A stretch of 64,000 nt of DNA from Erwinia sp039023475 (GTDB lineage Bacteria > Pseudomonadota > Gammaproteobacteria > Enterobacterales > Enterobacteriaceae): positions 201,292 through 265,291 of the forward strand of contig NZ_JBCHVB010000006.1 in the NCBI RefSeq assembly GCF_039023475.1, in the 5' to 3' direction. A program made the position numbers and the translations under genes. This document shows, in pieces, positions 16,338 through 25,052 of this stretch (its first letter is position 1; each line of letters begins with the position of its first letter). Below the pieces are notes generated by a model. That model made no database searches and was not told the origin of the DNA. It was given only the letters and a program-made list of their open reading frames with translations.

Positions 16338-19216
16338 TACTTCACACTCCATTGCACGGTAAACAGGTTTTCAATCGTTGTTTTTTTATTCAGTTTGCCT
16401 TCAAGGGATTCGATCAGCTCTTCGCGGCGTTCATCGACTTCATCTTGCTTGTCGAATAGCTCGCGGCGGCTTTTATTGCGCTGACTTTCCAGATTCTTCT
16501 GTTGCTTTTGTAGTACCAGCTTTTCTTCCAGTGTAACTGCGGTCTTTGCTTCGCGGCGCACCTCTTTAATTTGTTTATCGAGCTCCTTGATAGAAGCTTC
16601 AAGTCCTTCTTTCAGGTCATCGGCCCAGGCATCCAGCTTGTTCACTTCTTGCTCGAAAAAGCTCAGGTTTCGGTCATTAACAGATTTTTCAACTTTATTG
16701 CGTTCTGACGCCAGAATTCCTTCAAGTGCTATTTCTGAGGCTGGCGGTTCTGCTACGTGATTGTTCTGGCTGGTTGGATATTCAAAGGCCGGAAGCTGCA
16801 TCAGTTTTTGTGCAACTTCTGCAGGAAGGATTTTACCTTGTTGGTCCATAGCTGCAAACAACAGGTAGTCTTCAGTATGCTCCAGTGATTCAATGCTAAA
16901 TTTCTGTAAGCGTAGGGTCCCAGTCTTACCTATCAAACTTTCAATCACAGACACTTTCGCGGTATGAGACGAATAGTCGAATACCAGCTCAGCCGCGGGT
17001 AGCTCACGGCTTATCGCCTGCTGTAGCACCCATTCGCCCAGAGGAGCAGACAACCGGTAGCGGTGCGCATGGGATAGTTCATTGCCTGATTGTTGAACCG
17101 GAACGCGCTTGTGCAGCTGATAGAGCCCAAATGGAATTTGAGGAATCGAAGTCTTTAGCTCAAAGCTGTGATTGGCTTTATTAAAGTCGGCAAGGCTTTG
17201 CAATTCGTGATGAGTCAGCGCCCAGAACCAACGGCCCACTTTATCGAGGCGTTGTTCAGCGGCATCGAGCCGCAGCTTGAGAAGGTCATGAATATCTTCA
17301 TCAAAGTTTTCCAGCAGAAGCTGGCGGGTTTCTTTCATCTTCTCGTTAATGTCTGTTTCCAGCTCTCGTTGCAACTGTTTAAAGGCAGCATCAATTTCCT
17401 CTGGCTTGCGGCAGGTTTCGTAAATAGCCTGAATACGTTTTTCAAAATCGACGCCAGATTCAATGCTACCCAGCACTTCATCGGAAGCGCCAAAGACCCC
17501 ATCAAAGAGATGAAACTTCTCAGTAAGCAGTTCCAGCACGCGCTGATCGGCCAGATTGAAGTTATTCAGAAAGTTTATAACAACCACATCGAACTTCTGG
17601 CCGTAACGATGGCAACGTCCAATTCTTTGTTCAACCCTTTGCGGATTCCAGGGTAAGTCGTAATTTATCAACAGTGAGCAGAACTGGAGGTTGACACCTT
17701 CTGCGGCGGCTTCTGTGGCAATCATGACTTCTGCATGATGTCTGAAGTGATCAATTAAGGCGGAGCGTCTGTCAACCTGAGGCGAGCCGCTGATTTTGTC
17801 ACTGTCTTGATTTTCCGCTAACCAGCGTTGATACACTTCCGTAGCATGTGGATGATTGTTGGAACCACTGAAAGTGACGATTTTATCCTGATAGCCATTA
17901 GCAGACAGAAAACGGGTTAAGTATTCTTGCGTGCGCTTGGATTCGGTGAAGATAATCACCTTTCTTGGCGCACCCATGGCCTCCATTTTCTCGAAGCCTT
18001 GATTCAAAGCTATAAGAAGTGCCGTGGCTTTACTATCGGTTTCAATGGCTTTGGCTTTGCCAATATAGAGTCTGATTTCGCTGATTTCGTCTTCGAGCAA
18101 CTCACGATCAATATCGGCATCGTTAGCTTCAAGCTCGTCGATTTCTTCCAGATACTCCTGCTCAAAGTCGTCGTCATCCACCAAGGTGGCGACAACATCA
18201 ATATCGCTTTGGGTATTTTCTTTCAGTGCCTCAAGGCGCTTTAAGATGGTTTCCAGCGTGTTAAGTACCGCGTGTGAGCTGGAAGCCAATAGCTTGCGAA
18301 GAATAAGCCCCGTAAGATGGCGCTGATTGCGAGGCAGTGCATAGCTCTCGTCACGCTCTAATAAGGCGGATATGCCGTTGTAGAGGTCTTCTTCTTGTGC
18401 TGTCGGGGTGAAAGGCACCGTTAATGTTTGGCGCTGGGTGTAACGCACATATTCCAGCACATCGCGCCGCAGGGTGCGGTGAACGAAACCTTTAAGCCGG
18501 CCTTTCAGCTCTGCAACGGAGCTATGGCCCTGAATATAACTTTGACGAAAAGAACGTTCATCACCAAAGAGCTGCTCATCAATCAAGGTTGAGAGGCCGT
18601 ACAACTCCATCAGTGAGTTTTGTAGAGGGGTTGCGGTCAGAAGTAGCTTTTTGCGGCCTGCCAGTGCTCTTCTGAGTAACTGTCCCATGCGATTACTGGT
18701 GCGATGAGCATTGCGAAGCTTGTGGGCTTCATCAATTACCACCAGATCCCAGGGCTCTATAAGCAACTGCTCTTCAAGCCGAGCAGCGTAATGGTAAGAC
18801 ATAATGATAACCCGCTTTTCAGTCAACGGATTATAAACGCCTTCTTTTTGTAGATTCTTCCAGGTCTTTGAATCCAGAATCTGTGATGGCAGATTGAATT
18901 TATCCGCCAGCTCCTGAGCCCACTGCCTGCGCAATGAAGCAGGGCAGATAATCAGGAGCTTTCTTCTACGTTCTGCCCAGTATTGGGAAATCACCAGACC
19001 CGCTTCGATGGTTTTACCCAAGCCCACTTCATCAGCCAGTACAACGCCCTGACTTAAGGGGTTGCTGAGTGCGAACAGCGCTGCGTTGATCTGGTGGGGG
19101 TTAAGATCGACACTGGCATCAAACAATGATTGCGAGAGGCTATCGACGCCACCAGTTGCATGGCGAATAGTGAGCTCGTGAGCGTAGTATTTCGCTTGAT
19201 GGTTAGTGATCTGCAT
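16337..19216 (-). CDS. SNF2-family helicase/translocase with C-terminal coiled coil
   Basis: The start is placed at the ATG at 19216, behind GGAAAGGAA and overlapping the XRE gene by 14 bp, giving 959 residues. Motif I is ADEVGLGKT (61-69), motif II DEAH (162-165) followed by KLRN, motif III TATPLQNS, and motif VI VEQRIGRCHRYGQ, the SNF2/RapA pattern of double-stranded DNA translocases. An acidic region separates the two RecA lobes. The last 130 residues are heptad-rich and charged, a likely coiled coil for docking partners. Such ATPases accompany several anti-phage systems (for example DISARM DrmD), but here it is joined to AIPR and Mod-Res, which I do not recognise as a named set. Confidence 0.85.
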   Translation of the reverse strand: MQITNHQAKYYAHELTIRHATGGVDSLSQSLFDASVDLNPHQINAALFALSNPLSQGVVLADEVGLGKTIEAGLVISQYWAERRRKLLIICPASLRRQWAQELADKFNLPSQILDSKTWKNLQKEGVYNPLTEKRVIIMSYHYAARLEEQLLIEPWDLVVIDEAHKLRNAHRTSNRMGQLLRRALAGRKKLLLTATPLQNSLMELYGLSTLIDEQLFGDERSFRQSYIQGHSSVAELKGRLKGFVHRTLRRDVLEYVRYTQRQTLTVPFTPTAQEEDLYNGISALLERDESYALPRNQRHLTGLILRKLLASSSHAVLNTLETILKRLEALKENTQSDIDVVATLVDDDDFEQEYLEEIDELEANDADIDRELLEDEISEIRLYIGKAKAIETDSKATALLIALNQGFEKMEAMGAPRKVIIFTESKRTQEYLTRFLSANGYQDKIVTFSGSNNHPHATEVYQRWLAENQDSDKISGSPQVDRRSALIDHFRHHAEVMIATEAAAEGVNLQFCSLLINYDLPWNPQRVEQRIGRCHRYGQKFDVVVINFLNNFNLADQRVLELLTEKFHLFDGVFGASDEVLGSIESGVDFEKRIQAIYETCRKPEEIDAAFKQLQRELETDINEKMKETRQLLLENFDEDIHDLLKLRLDAAEQRLDKVGRWFWALTHHELQSLADFNKANHSFELKTSIPQIPFGLYQLHKRVPVQQSGNELSHAHRYRLSAPLGEWVLQQAISRELPAAELVFDYSSHTAKVSVIESLIGKTGTLRLQKFSIESLEHTEDYLLFAAMDQQGKILPAEVAQKLMQLPAFEYPTSQNNHVAEPPASEIALEGILASERNKVEKSVNDRNLSFFEQEVNKLDAWADDLKEGLEASIKELDKQIKEVRREAKTAVTLEEKLVLQKQQKNLESQRNKSRRELFDKQDEVDERREELIESLEGKLNKKTTIENLFTVQWSVK

Positions 19217-19448
19217 CCAGAGATTCCTTTCCTTCGGCTTTAATTCCCTGAACCTCAAGCTCCAGTAGATCGCCAATGCCACAGCCGAATAACAGACAGA
19301 TTTTTTCTATCGTGTCCAAATCCACTTTTTGAGCAGTCTCTTTATAGAGCAATGTTACTGTAGCACGGCTGAGTCCCGTCTCTCTGGCAACGTCGGCAAT
19401 ACGCAGCTTGTGTTCGCCCATGATTCGGGCGAGGTTGCAGCGGATCAT
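19203..19448 (-). CDS. Small XRE-family (Cro/CI-type) regulator of the defence block
   Basis: From the ATG at 19448 (AGAGG upstream) the product has 81 residues; an upstream ATG at 19475 would add nine. The helix-turn-helix is ADVARETGLSRATVTLLYKE, followed by a DLDTIEKICLLFGCGIGDLLEL stretch typical of short Cro/CI regulators. It is the first gene of the block and overlaps the helicase gene, so it most likely controls the whole transcript by binding the palindromes just upstream. A regulator at the head of a restriction cluster usually delays nuclease expression until the DNA is methylated. Confidence 0.85.
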   Translation of the reverse strand: MIRCNLARIMGEHKLRIADVARETGLSRATVTLLYKETAQKVDLDTIEKICLLFGCGIGDLLELEVQGIKAEGKESLDADH

Positions 19449-19499
19449 GGCTGTGCCTCTTTTGGTGATTAGCAATATTGGTCAAGAGCATACCATGAT

Positions 19500-19515
19500 C
19501 TATGCATTTGCATAG
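19500..19515. promoter_or_regulatory. Palindrome upstream of the XRE regulator, candidate operator
   Basis: CTATGC-ATTT-GCATAG is a perfect 6-bp inverted repeat 52 bp upstream of the XRE start. A further TGCAA-rich copy lies beside it on its outer side, and TTGCAA there could act as a -35 element for the minus-strand promoter. Auto-repression by the XRE protein is the simplest reading. Confidence 0.5.
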
Positions 19516-19599
19516 CATTTTGCAAGTTGAAATAACATTATGCGCAGCAAGGCTGTCATAGTTGGTAGTTTAAACCCCTTTTTGCGAACCTACTTGGCT

Positions 19600-19875
19600 T
19601 TACCGCCACCGCACTAGTTCACAAACAGGGACATCGTAAAAATCTTTAGTAATGCGATTCTGGATGCTGTCATCGTCCAAGTACTTCGCCAGCTTGTTAA
19701 CGACACTTACCGAGTGCCGTTTCAGCTCATCGGCAATCAGCCGGACAGTGCAGACATAATCGATCATGTCGTAAAGAATCTCTTCGTCTGCCTTGCTCCA
19801 AGCTTTTCCGAAGTTCTCCTGGAATTGAAGTTCACCAGTCAGGTATCGATAATAAAAGTCTGACATCTCCCCCAT
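19600..19875 (-). CDS. Uncharacterised 91-residue protein
   Basis: The ATG at 19873-19875 has an excellent AGGAGG six bases upstream. The product is soluble, rich in Tyr, Asp and Leu, and mostly helical by composition, with a segment IADELKRHSVSVVNKLAKYL that could form a helix-turn-helix-like pair. I do not recognise a family. It lies 150 bp upstream of the XRE gene in the same orientation and could be a second regulator or an unrelated cargo gene. Confidence 0.5.
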   Translation of the reverse strand: MGEMSDFYYRYLTGELQFQENFGKAWSKADEEILYDMIDYVCTVRLIADELKRHSVSVVNKLAKYLDDDSIQNRITKDFYDVPVCELVRWR

Positions 19876-20298
19876 AAACACCTCCTAGACGCCACCATCC
19901 TCCGTCAGGTGCAGGCCACTTTGTATTTGTTGATCAAGTCGCGCATGGTTATCCGCTTCAGAAGCCATGAGAACACTTCTTCATCATTTAGTGTGTCACT
20001 AAAAGGGATGCACTAACCTTTAGCCGCTAAACGTCACAACTTAAGCTCGATGTTCCCCTAGAAGATATTTTTTATTCTACCATTAATCAGTAGTTGTGCT
20101 AATGATAACATCGCCCTGGTTAAACATCATTCTTGACTTGAAACTGATATTTTCCTCTGCAGATCTCCCTGATTAAATCTTTATTTCCCATACCAAATAA
20201 AATATCAATTAACATTTACCTCAACTTTCTTCCAGAGGAAAATTAGGATAACTTTCCTAATTAAGAAAATGATAAAATTAGCATTTAGCACTTAAAAA
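19876..20298 (-). other. Gap with a possible 27-codon ORF
   Basis: A short minus-strand frame (19885-19968, beginning MASEADNHARL) ends within the ribosome-binding site of the 91-residue gene, so it could be a leader or the remains of a longer gene. The rest of this 423-bp stretch is AT-rich and shows no gene; it carries a TTCCTAATTAAGAAA imperfect palindrome near 20251. Confidence 0.35.
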
Positions 20299-21033
20299 TC
20301 AAGTTAGTACAATGGAATCAAATACTGATTTAACAATTTCATCTTCCTTTACCCATCTATGTATCGTTTCACTAAGATTATCCCAGAGCAAAATTAAATT
20401 GTCAGCTTCATGATGGTTTGCATGGCTCTGCCCCTTCGCCATTTCAATTTCTATAAAATTAAACAATTCTACTTCAATTATCGAAATTGCTTCACCAATG
20501 CTCCCCCACCCTTGACTCGGAACTTTTTCGAAAAGCAATCTAATGAGCTCAACCTTAACCGGTGAGAACTTTTTCGCCCGTTCTTTACCACCGTTCCTAC
20601 CATCCTCTCTCGCCTTCAATCTTCTATTAACTTCAATATCAATAGTCTCTTCCCTATATCTTTCTTTAACTTTAACACCTAACCATGAATTTAGCAAAAA
20701 CAACGCATCCAATAAATGTGAAACGCTTTCATTAGGTTCATCGTAATTTTCAAAAGAATATTTACCAAGTTGCTCACTGATAAACGCACTTCTTAATAAT
20801 GAATCGAAATCCCCATGAATTTTCGTCTCAACCAAAGCATAAGAACGAATACCTTGATCACCAAATGACTCATCTGAATATGGTTCGCTGCTATAAACAT
20901 TAATTGAATATTCACGAGCAACGCGACGGAGTTCGCAAATCATTTCGGATTTAACGAAGGGTTTTGAATCTTTGATATTATTATCAAATTCATCACATAA
21001 TCTTTTGAACAATATTTCATCACATTTGCTCAT
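20299..21033 (-). CDS. Uncharacterised 244-residue protein, low GC
   Basis: A soluble, acidic protein beginning MSKCDEILFKRLCDEF with no membrane segment. A lysine/arginine-rich central piece (RRLKAREDGRNGGKERAKKF) resembles a flexible or nucleic-acid-contacting linker, flanked by Leu/Ile-rich helices. I do not recognise a family. Base composition is clearly more AT-rich than the flanking core genes, a sign of recent transfer. It faces away from the AlpA gene across a 213-bp gap that could hold both promoters. Its position beside the defence block makes a link possible, but nothing in the sequence proves it. Confidence 0.6.
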   Translation of the reverse strand: MSKCDEILFKRLCDEFDNNIKDSKPFVKSEMICELRRVAREYSINVYSSEPYSDESFGDQGIRSYALVETKIHGDFDSLLRSAFISEQLGKYSFENYDEPNESVSHLLDALFLLNSWLGVKVKERYREETIDIEVNRRLKAREDGRNGGKERAKKFSPVKVELIRLLFEKVPSQGWGSIGEAISIIEVELFNFIEIEMAKGQSHANHHEADNLILLWDNLSETIHRWVKEDEIVKSVFDSIVLT

Positions 21034-21246
21034 AGCTCATAGTCTCCCATTTGAAGTCGATGAAGCATTGTAATCCATGTAGGTGATCTTTTCACATACA
21101 CCGTCACGCTTAAAAATACTTCAAAATCATTAAGTTGAAGAAAATTATTGCTGTGTAAAAAATTACACACCCTTGGTGCATAGTTGCGAGCCTACAAAAA
21201 CATTACCTTAGATGTCGAACAAAAAGACTGAAGAGGACCAGCTTAA

Positions 21247-21483
21247 GTGACTGTATCTAGTATTAAAGTACTGCGGCTTACGCAACTTATGCGCAAAATT
21301 GGCGTGAGCCGTTCAACCATTTACGATTGGTTGAATCCGATGTCACCTCGTTATGATGCAAATTTTCCTAAGCAACTGCGCATGGGGAGGCAATCGGTAG
21401 GGTGGCTGGAGTCCGAAATTGATGAGTGGTTATTAAATTTCTGTCCACGCGCCAGCAAATCGGATCGACTGCAATTCATCTGA
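21247..21483 (+). CDS. AlpA-family regulator
   Basis: A 78-residue DNA-binding protein starting with GTG behind AGAGGA. It shows the AlpA pattern: LTQLMRKIGVSRSTIYDWLN helix-turn-helix followed by FPKQLRMGRQSVGWLESEIDEWL. In CP4-57, AlpA turns on expression of intA and so promotes excision of the island. Here it probably acts the same way on the integrase at 4944, although the two genes are 15 kb apart because the defence block lies between them. Confidence 0.9.
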   Translation: MTVSSIKVLRLTQLMRKIGVSRSTIYDWLNPMSPRYDANFPKQLRMGRQSVGWLESEIDEWLLNFCPRASKSDRLQFI

Positions 21484-21647
21484 TGTGAATTTAACCGTGC
21501 TGGAAGCATCATTTTTTTATCACTAGGGCATTATTGTTGCTTTGCTAGTTTATCCCTGCGTAATTCAGGACATATAAGGAGGTGAGGCTATTTAAATAGA
21601 TTTACAGGTGTTTTTTATTACTTCCTACTGTTTAGAGGGTATGAATA

Positions 21648-22772
21648 GTGGCTATCTGTAAAAGGGATAACTGCAGCTCTGCCATGGGCAACAGCCATGG
21701 TGAAATAAAATACCGTCTGTGTCCTCAGCATTATGATCGAATGATCGCCAGAGTCATAATGAGAGAGGAGAAGAAAACGGCAATATGTGGCTACTGCGGT
21801 ATCAGCATTGCGCTGTCACGAAACAGTAAGTTCTGCAGTGCGAATTGCCGAATTAAAGCTACACGAATAATAGATGACGATGACATCGTGAGTTTGCATA
21901 ACCATTCGTGGTGGATTAGCCTTGAGGCAATGCTTAAGGCTAATCCGGTTGGTTTGGGCAGCATCACAGGCATAAATGATATTTCTGAAATGATAGGGTT
22001 ATATTTTATGAAATCTCACTACCAGCACCCCTACAACATGATTAACGGCGAGTTTGTTACTGATGAATACGGTGAGCGTATTAAACGCTTCATCCAAGGA
22101 TTTCCTCTTGATTTAAGTCATCGCTACCCGAACTCAAAAGGGGGAGCTAATAATGCCAAAAACATCTTGATTTGCCCCGGCCTGATTAACCGGATGGTCA
22201 AAGACAACATTCCTTTATATGAGGAAGGAAACCCGTACAATGGTTTTAAGGCTCAGGGAGGCACACATAAGATAATTAAAACCTTGTTGAAAGCACTTGT
22301 GGAAAAGTTTGGCAGGACGACAGTAAAAGAGGCCTTGTGGTGCGTGAAAAAAATGCCTTTTGCTGACATAACCCGACCTAAAAACCTGATACTCAACACC
22401 ACTTCGCAGCCATTAACAGTGCTGTTGCTTGAAGAACTGAATCGTCTGAATTTGGGTAAGTTACGCGCCGCCGTGAAAGCCAGTTCTGAGTCACCCCGTA
22501 TCTGCACTGATTTCCTGGATGCAGAATTACTTGCCGCTTCATGTTTTCATGCATTACTGACGGGTGATAAAGACGGATTTCTGGATGAGCTGATGCAACT
22601 CGACGTAGCATGCCGTGACGCGAATGGAGCCACCGACATTGAAGGTCAAATTAATAGCTTTACCAGGACGCACTCGCGGTATATGAAGAAATATTTCCAT
22701 GTCAATATGCGTTCTGAGCGCGATACAAGAAATCTGTACAAACGTTTTTTCACCCACCCACCAATGTATTAA
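21648..22772 (+). CDS. Zinc-finger protein with HNH-like motif, function unknown
   Basis: A 374-residue protein starting with GTG behind AGAGGG. The N-terminus carries a possible Cys/His cluster (CKRDNC, then CPQHY) and a four-Cys zinc site CGYC...FCSANC near 48-68. In the middle, DLSHRYPNSKGGANNAKNILICP has the His-Asn-Asn spacing of HNH (beta-beta-alpha-metal) nucleases. The C-terminal half is helical. Similar proteins occur in P4/CP4-57-type islands next to alpA, to my memory without assigned function. A nuclease or DNA-binding role is inference. It ends 22 bp before a clear terminator. Confidence 0.65.
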   Translation: MAICKRDNCSSAMGNSHGEIKYRLCPQHYDRMIARVIMREEKKTAICGYCGISIALSRNSKFCSANCRIKATRIIDDDDIVSLHNHSWWISLEAMLKANPVGLGSITGINDISEMIGLYFMKSHYQHPYNMINGEFVTDEYGERIKRFIQGFPLDLSHRYPNSKGGANNAKNILICPGLINRMVKDNIPLYEEGNPYNGFKAQGGTHKIIKTLLKALVEKFGRTTVKEALWCVKKMPFADITRPKNLILNTTSQPLTVLLLEELNRLNLGKLRAAVKASSESPRICTDFLDAELLAASCFHALLTGDKDGFLDELMQLDVACRDANGATDIEGQINSFTRTHSRYMKKYFHVNMRSERDTRNLYKRFFTHPPMY

Positions 22773-22794
22773 CACCCCGGAAATTTTACCTCAT

Positions 22795-22812
22795 GGCCGC
22801 AGAAATGCGGCC
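22795..22812 (+). terminator. Intrinsic terminator
   Basis: GGCCGCA-GAAA-TGCGGCC, a 7-bp stem, followed by TTAAGTTTTTT, just after the zinc/HNH-like gene. Confidence 0.85.
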
Positions 22813-23496
22813 TTAAGTTTTTTGAAAACCTAAAAAAGTCAAGACGAATACCCCTCCGTAATGGGAAATATGATTTCCTCATTTCCCAGAATACGCAGAG
22901 TTAAAAGCCCGCCCGGTTTTACCTGAGCTGCAGAAAGGAAATAGGGCATCCAGGCTGAGCTAAGTACGGAACTGGCCTAACGCAAACCATTATTACCAAA
23001 AAATCAACAGCTGGAATAAAAAATCATAAAGCGTACAACACGTCTGCTTGAAGAGGACTGAGCTCGTAACTGCGTGCTATCAGTATCGCACCGACATAAC
23101 GGCCGCCCTCTGAAGCTCTGGCGCGTCCTCTCTGAATTAAGCAAATAAAAAAAATTCAGACATATATAACAAATACGAAGCTCGGCAGATTACTTCAGTG
23201 TAAGCCTCATTACATACGTCAGCTCAGGCCGTTAATTATCCCCTCATTTTTGAATTCTGGTTTCACTATGAAAGCGTATCACAGCAGCAGATTGCTCTGT
23301 TTTTTTAATCACCGGACACGGTATGGCCGTTTGTTATTAACTGACACGTCGCTTGTCTATTGGGCGGCCACAACCGTGCACAGCTGTCTGCTAGTGTGTA
23401 TTTCAGCAGGCATCAGCCGGATCAACCGGCTGATAAAGCCGTCATCAGGTTGCAGATATCTACCCAATGTCCTTCAGCCCAGGGAAATTAATTATC
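22813..23496. other. Gene-free stretch upstream of the WYL regulator
   Basis: I see no convincing gene in these 684 bp. Related islands often carry a YfjP/YeeP-type GTPase gene around here, which is absent. The last part (about 23150-23280) is AT-rich and probably contains the promoter of the WYL regulator gene. Confidence 0.5.
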
Positions 23497-24195
23497 ATGT
23501 CTGCGGAAGACAGAAAATACGATCGTATGGCCGCAAGGCTTGCGCTCATTATCAGTCGGTTGTTTATGGGGGAGCAGCTGTCAGTGCAGGCGCTGTCGCA
23601 GGAGTTTATGGTGTCAGAACGAACGCTCAGACGGGATTTTAGGGAGCGGCTGAGCTGCCTGTCACTGGTTTACCGACAGGGAGCCTGGTCTTTATCGAGC
23701 CTGAATGAAGGGGTACGTACTGATCGGGACATATTGCACTTTGCCCGCGTCACCAGTACGGACCAGCTGTTTCCTGTAATGGACAGTAAGCTCATTTCGG
23801 TGCTCACGGATAACAGCATTGAGTCCCCATTTATCGTTTGGCAGGTGCCCCCGGAGCGTAAACCTACTCATCCAGGCAGTTTCTGGCGCATCACGCAGGC
23901 CATTGTGGACAGGGTGCTGTTAGATGTCACCACCGCAGGGCAACTGTACCGGTGGTTTGCCCCCTACCGGCTAGTTTTCTTTGGCAGCTCTTGGTATCTG
24001 GTGGGTGAACATAACCAGCAGATTCAGGTGTGCGTGCTGAGCGACATTTCCGGCGTGTCACTTACCCACAGAAAGTTTCTGCGCAGGCGATCCGTCGATG
24101 AGCTACTCGCAAATGCGGACTTCATTAACTCACTCCCCCACTTTCAGTACGTCAGGAAGGTGCTGACGGACACCGCCACGCCGCGTTCTGCCTGA
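23497..24195 (+). CDS. YfjR-like WYL-domain transcriptional regulator
   Basis: The ATG at 23497 (AGGGA upstream) gives 232 residues, the length of YfjR of CP4-57; an earlier ATG adds ten residues without support. The N-terminus holds a DeoR-type helix-turn-helix (VQALSQEFMVSERTLRRDF) and the C-terminal half a WYL domain, in which SSWYLVG and the following strands form the ligand-sensing fold. WYL regulators bind nucleic acid or nucleotides and control stress and defence genes. It starts the yfjR-ypjK-lipoprotein-radC stretch of the island. Confidence 0.85.
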   Translation: MSAEDRKYDRMAARLALIISRLFMGEQLSVQALSQEFMVSERTLRRDFRERLSCLSLVYRQGAWSLSSLNEGVRTDRDILHFARVTSTDQLFPVMDSKLISVLTDNSIESPFIVWQVPPERKPTHPGSFWRITQAIVDRVLLDVTTAGQLYRWFAPYRLVFFGSSWYLVGEHNQQIQVCVLSDISGVSLTHRKFLRRRSVDELLANADFINSLPHFQYVRKVLTDTATPRSA

Positions 24196-24238
24196 GCAAT
24201 GCCAAACCACACACAACACAATACAACTCTGAGGCACT

Positions 24239-24451
24239 ATGTTTTTAATGATTACCAGCCTGATATGGCTTGCCACCGGCGTCGTGCTGTACCGCTCGGA
24301 ACGTAAGCCCGATCCTGACACGCGTTTTGACCGCAGTACCCGCGCTGAGGCGGCGGGGCTGGCACTGCTGTGGCCGCTGGTGCTGTGCATCATGCTGCTG
24401 TATGGCGTAGCCCGCAGAGTTCACCGGCTTATCCGCAATAAATTACACTGA
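24239..24451 (+). CDS. Small membrane protein, YpjK-like position
   Basis: A 70-residue protein with two hydrophobic segments (residues 1-17 and about 41-57) and a basic C-terminus (RRVHRLIRNK). It lies 43 bp after the WYL regulator and 38 bp before the lipoprotein gene, in the place where CP4-57 has ypjK. No function is known to me. Confidence 0.65.
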   Translation: MFLMITSLIWLATGVVLYRSERKPDPDTRFDRSTRAEAAGLALLWPLVLCIMLLYGVARRVHRLIRNKLH

Positions 24452-24489
24452 GCGGTTTACACCGCGCCTTCCCATTAATGAGGTCTTAA

Positions 24490-24846
24490 ATGAAATACAA
24501 GGTATTGCTTGTGCTGGCAATTCTGCTGCTGTGCGCCTGTGAGGATGAAGATCCCGACATACGCATAGAAACGTACAATCGAGTAAATCAGTTTATAAAT
24601 CTCCCGTATGTCAGCGTCAGCGTGGCCGCACTGGTCGATGATATCGAAATTGAAAACATCATCGTAAACCGGACTAACTGCAGGATGGAAAATCAGCGCT
24701 TCAGAGGGCTGAACAACGGCATGACAAAAATACCAAAGCGCCTGAAATATGGAGAGGTGGTAACACTGGACTTCTCAGGACCCTGTAAAGCCTCGCAGGT
24801 GGAAGTGGTGACCAGCAGGGGTAGCTGGTCACAGTCTTATCAGTAA
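24490..24846 (+). CDS. Small lipoprotein of the CP4-57 family
   Basis: A 118-residue protein with an N-terminal signal ending in the lipobox LCAC (Cys17 lipidated), then an acidic EDEDPD stretch. The Asp at +3 rather than +2 suggests outer-membrane sorting. The mature part has two Cys (in NCRMEN and GPCKAS) that could form a disulfide in the periplasm. It sits where CP4-57 carries the yfjS/yfjT lipoprotein genes and may be related. Its role is unknown. Confidence 0.72.
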   Translation: MKYKVLLVLAILLLCACEDEDPDIRIETYNRVNQFINLPYVSVSVAALVDDIEIENIIVNRTNCRMENQRFRGLNNGMTKIPKRLKYGEVVTLDFSGPCKASQVEVVTSRGSWSQSYQ

Positions 24847-25007
24847 CCTGCTCCATTCCTGCCGTTCACTCTGAAAAAACACATAGAGTGTGTTAATACT
24901 GCGTATTAACAGTCGTTATAAACCTCCCATCCGTAAGGTTTCCCTCCTTAAGGGATTTTAACCATATTATTCACATCCCGTATTTTTTAAAAACCATCCC
25001 ATCAGAC

Positions 25008-25033
25008 AGAGCAGGCTACCATCAGCCTGCTCT
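25008..25033 (+). terminator. Terminator-like hairpin before the RadC-like gene
   Basis: AGAGCAGGCT (25008-25017) pairs with AGCCTGCTCT (25024-25033) over 10 bp, followed by TTTTATT. It separates the lipoprotein gene from the next cistron. Confidence 0.82.
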
Positions 25034-25052
25034 TTTTATTGAAAGGAAAAAA

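Noticed and set aside
6502..19448. Canonical DISARM or BREX system
   Set aside because: No DrmA/B/C pattern, no phospholipase-D protein and no PglZ or BrxC/L-type protein is visible; only single parts are shared.
23250..23642. 130-codon plus-strand frame before the WYL regulator
   Set aside because: It overlaps the regulator's N-terminal coding region in another frame, lacks a ribosome-binding site and shows no family pattern.
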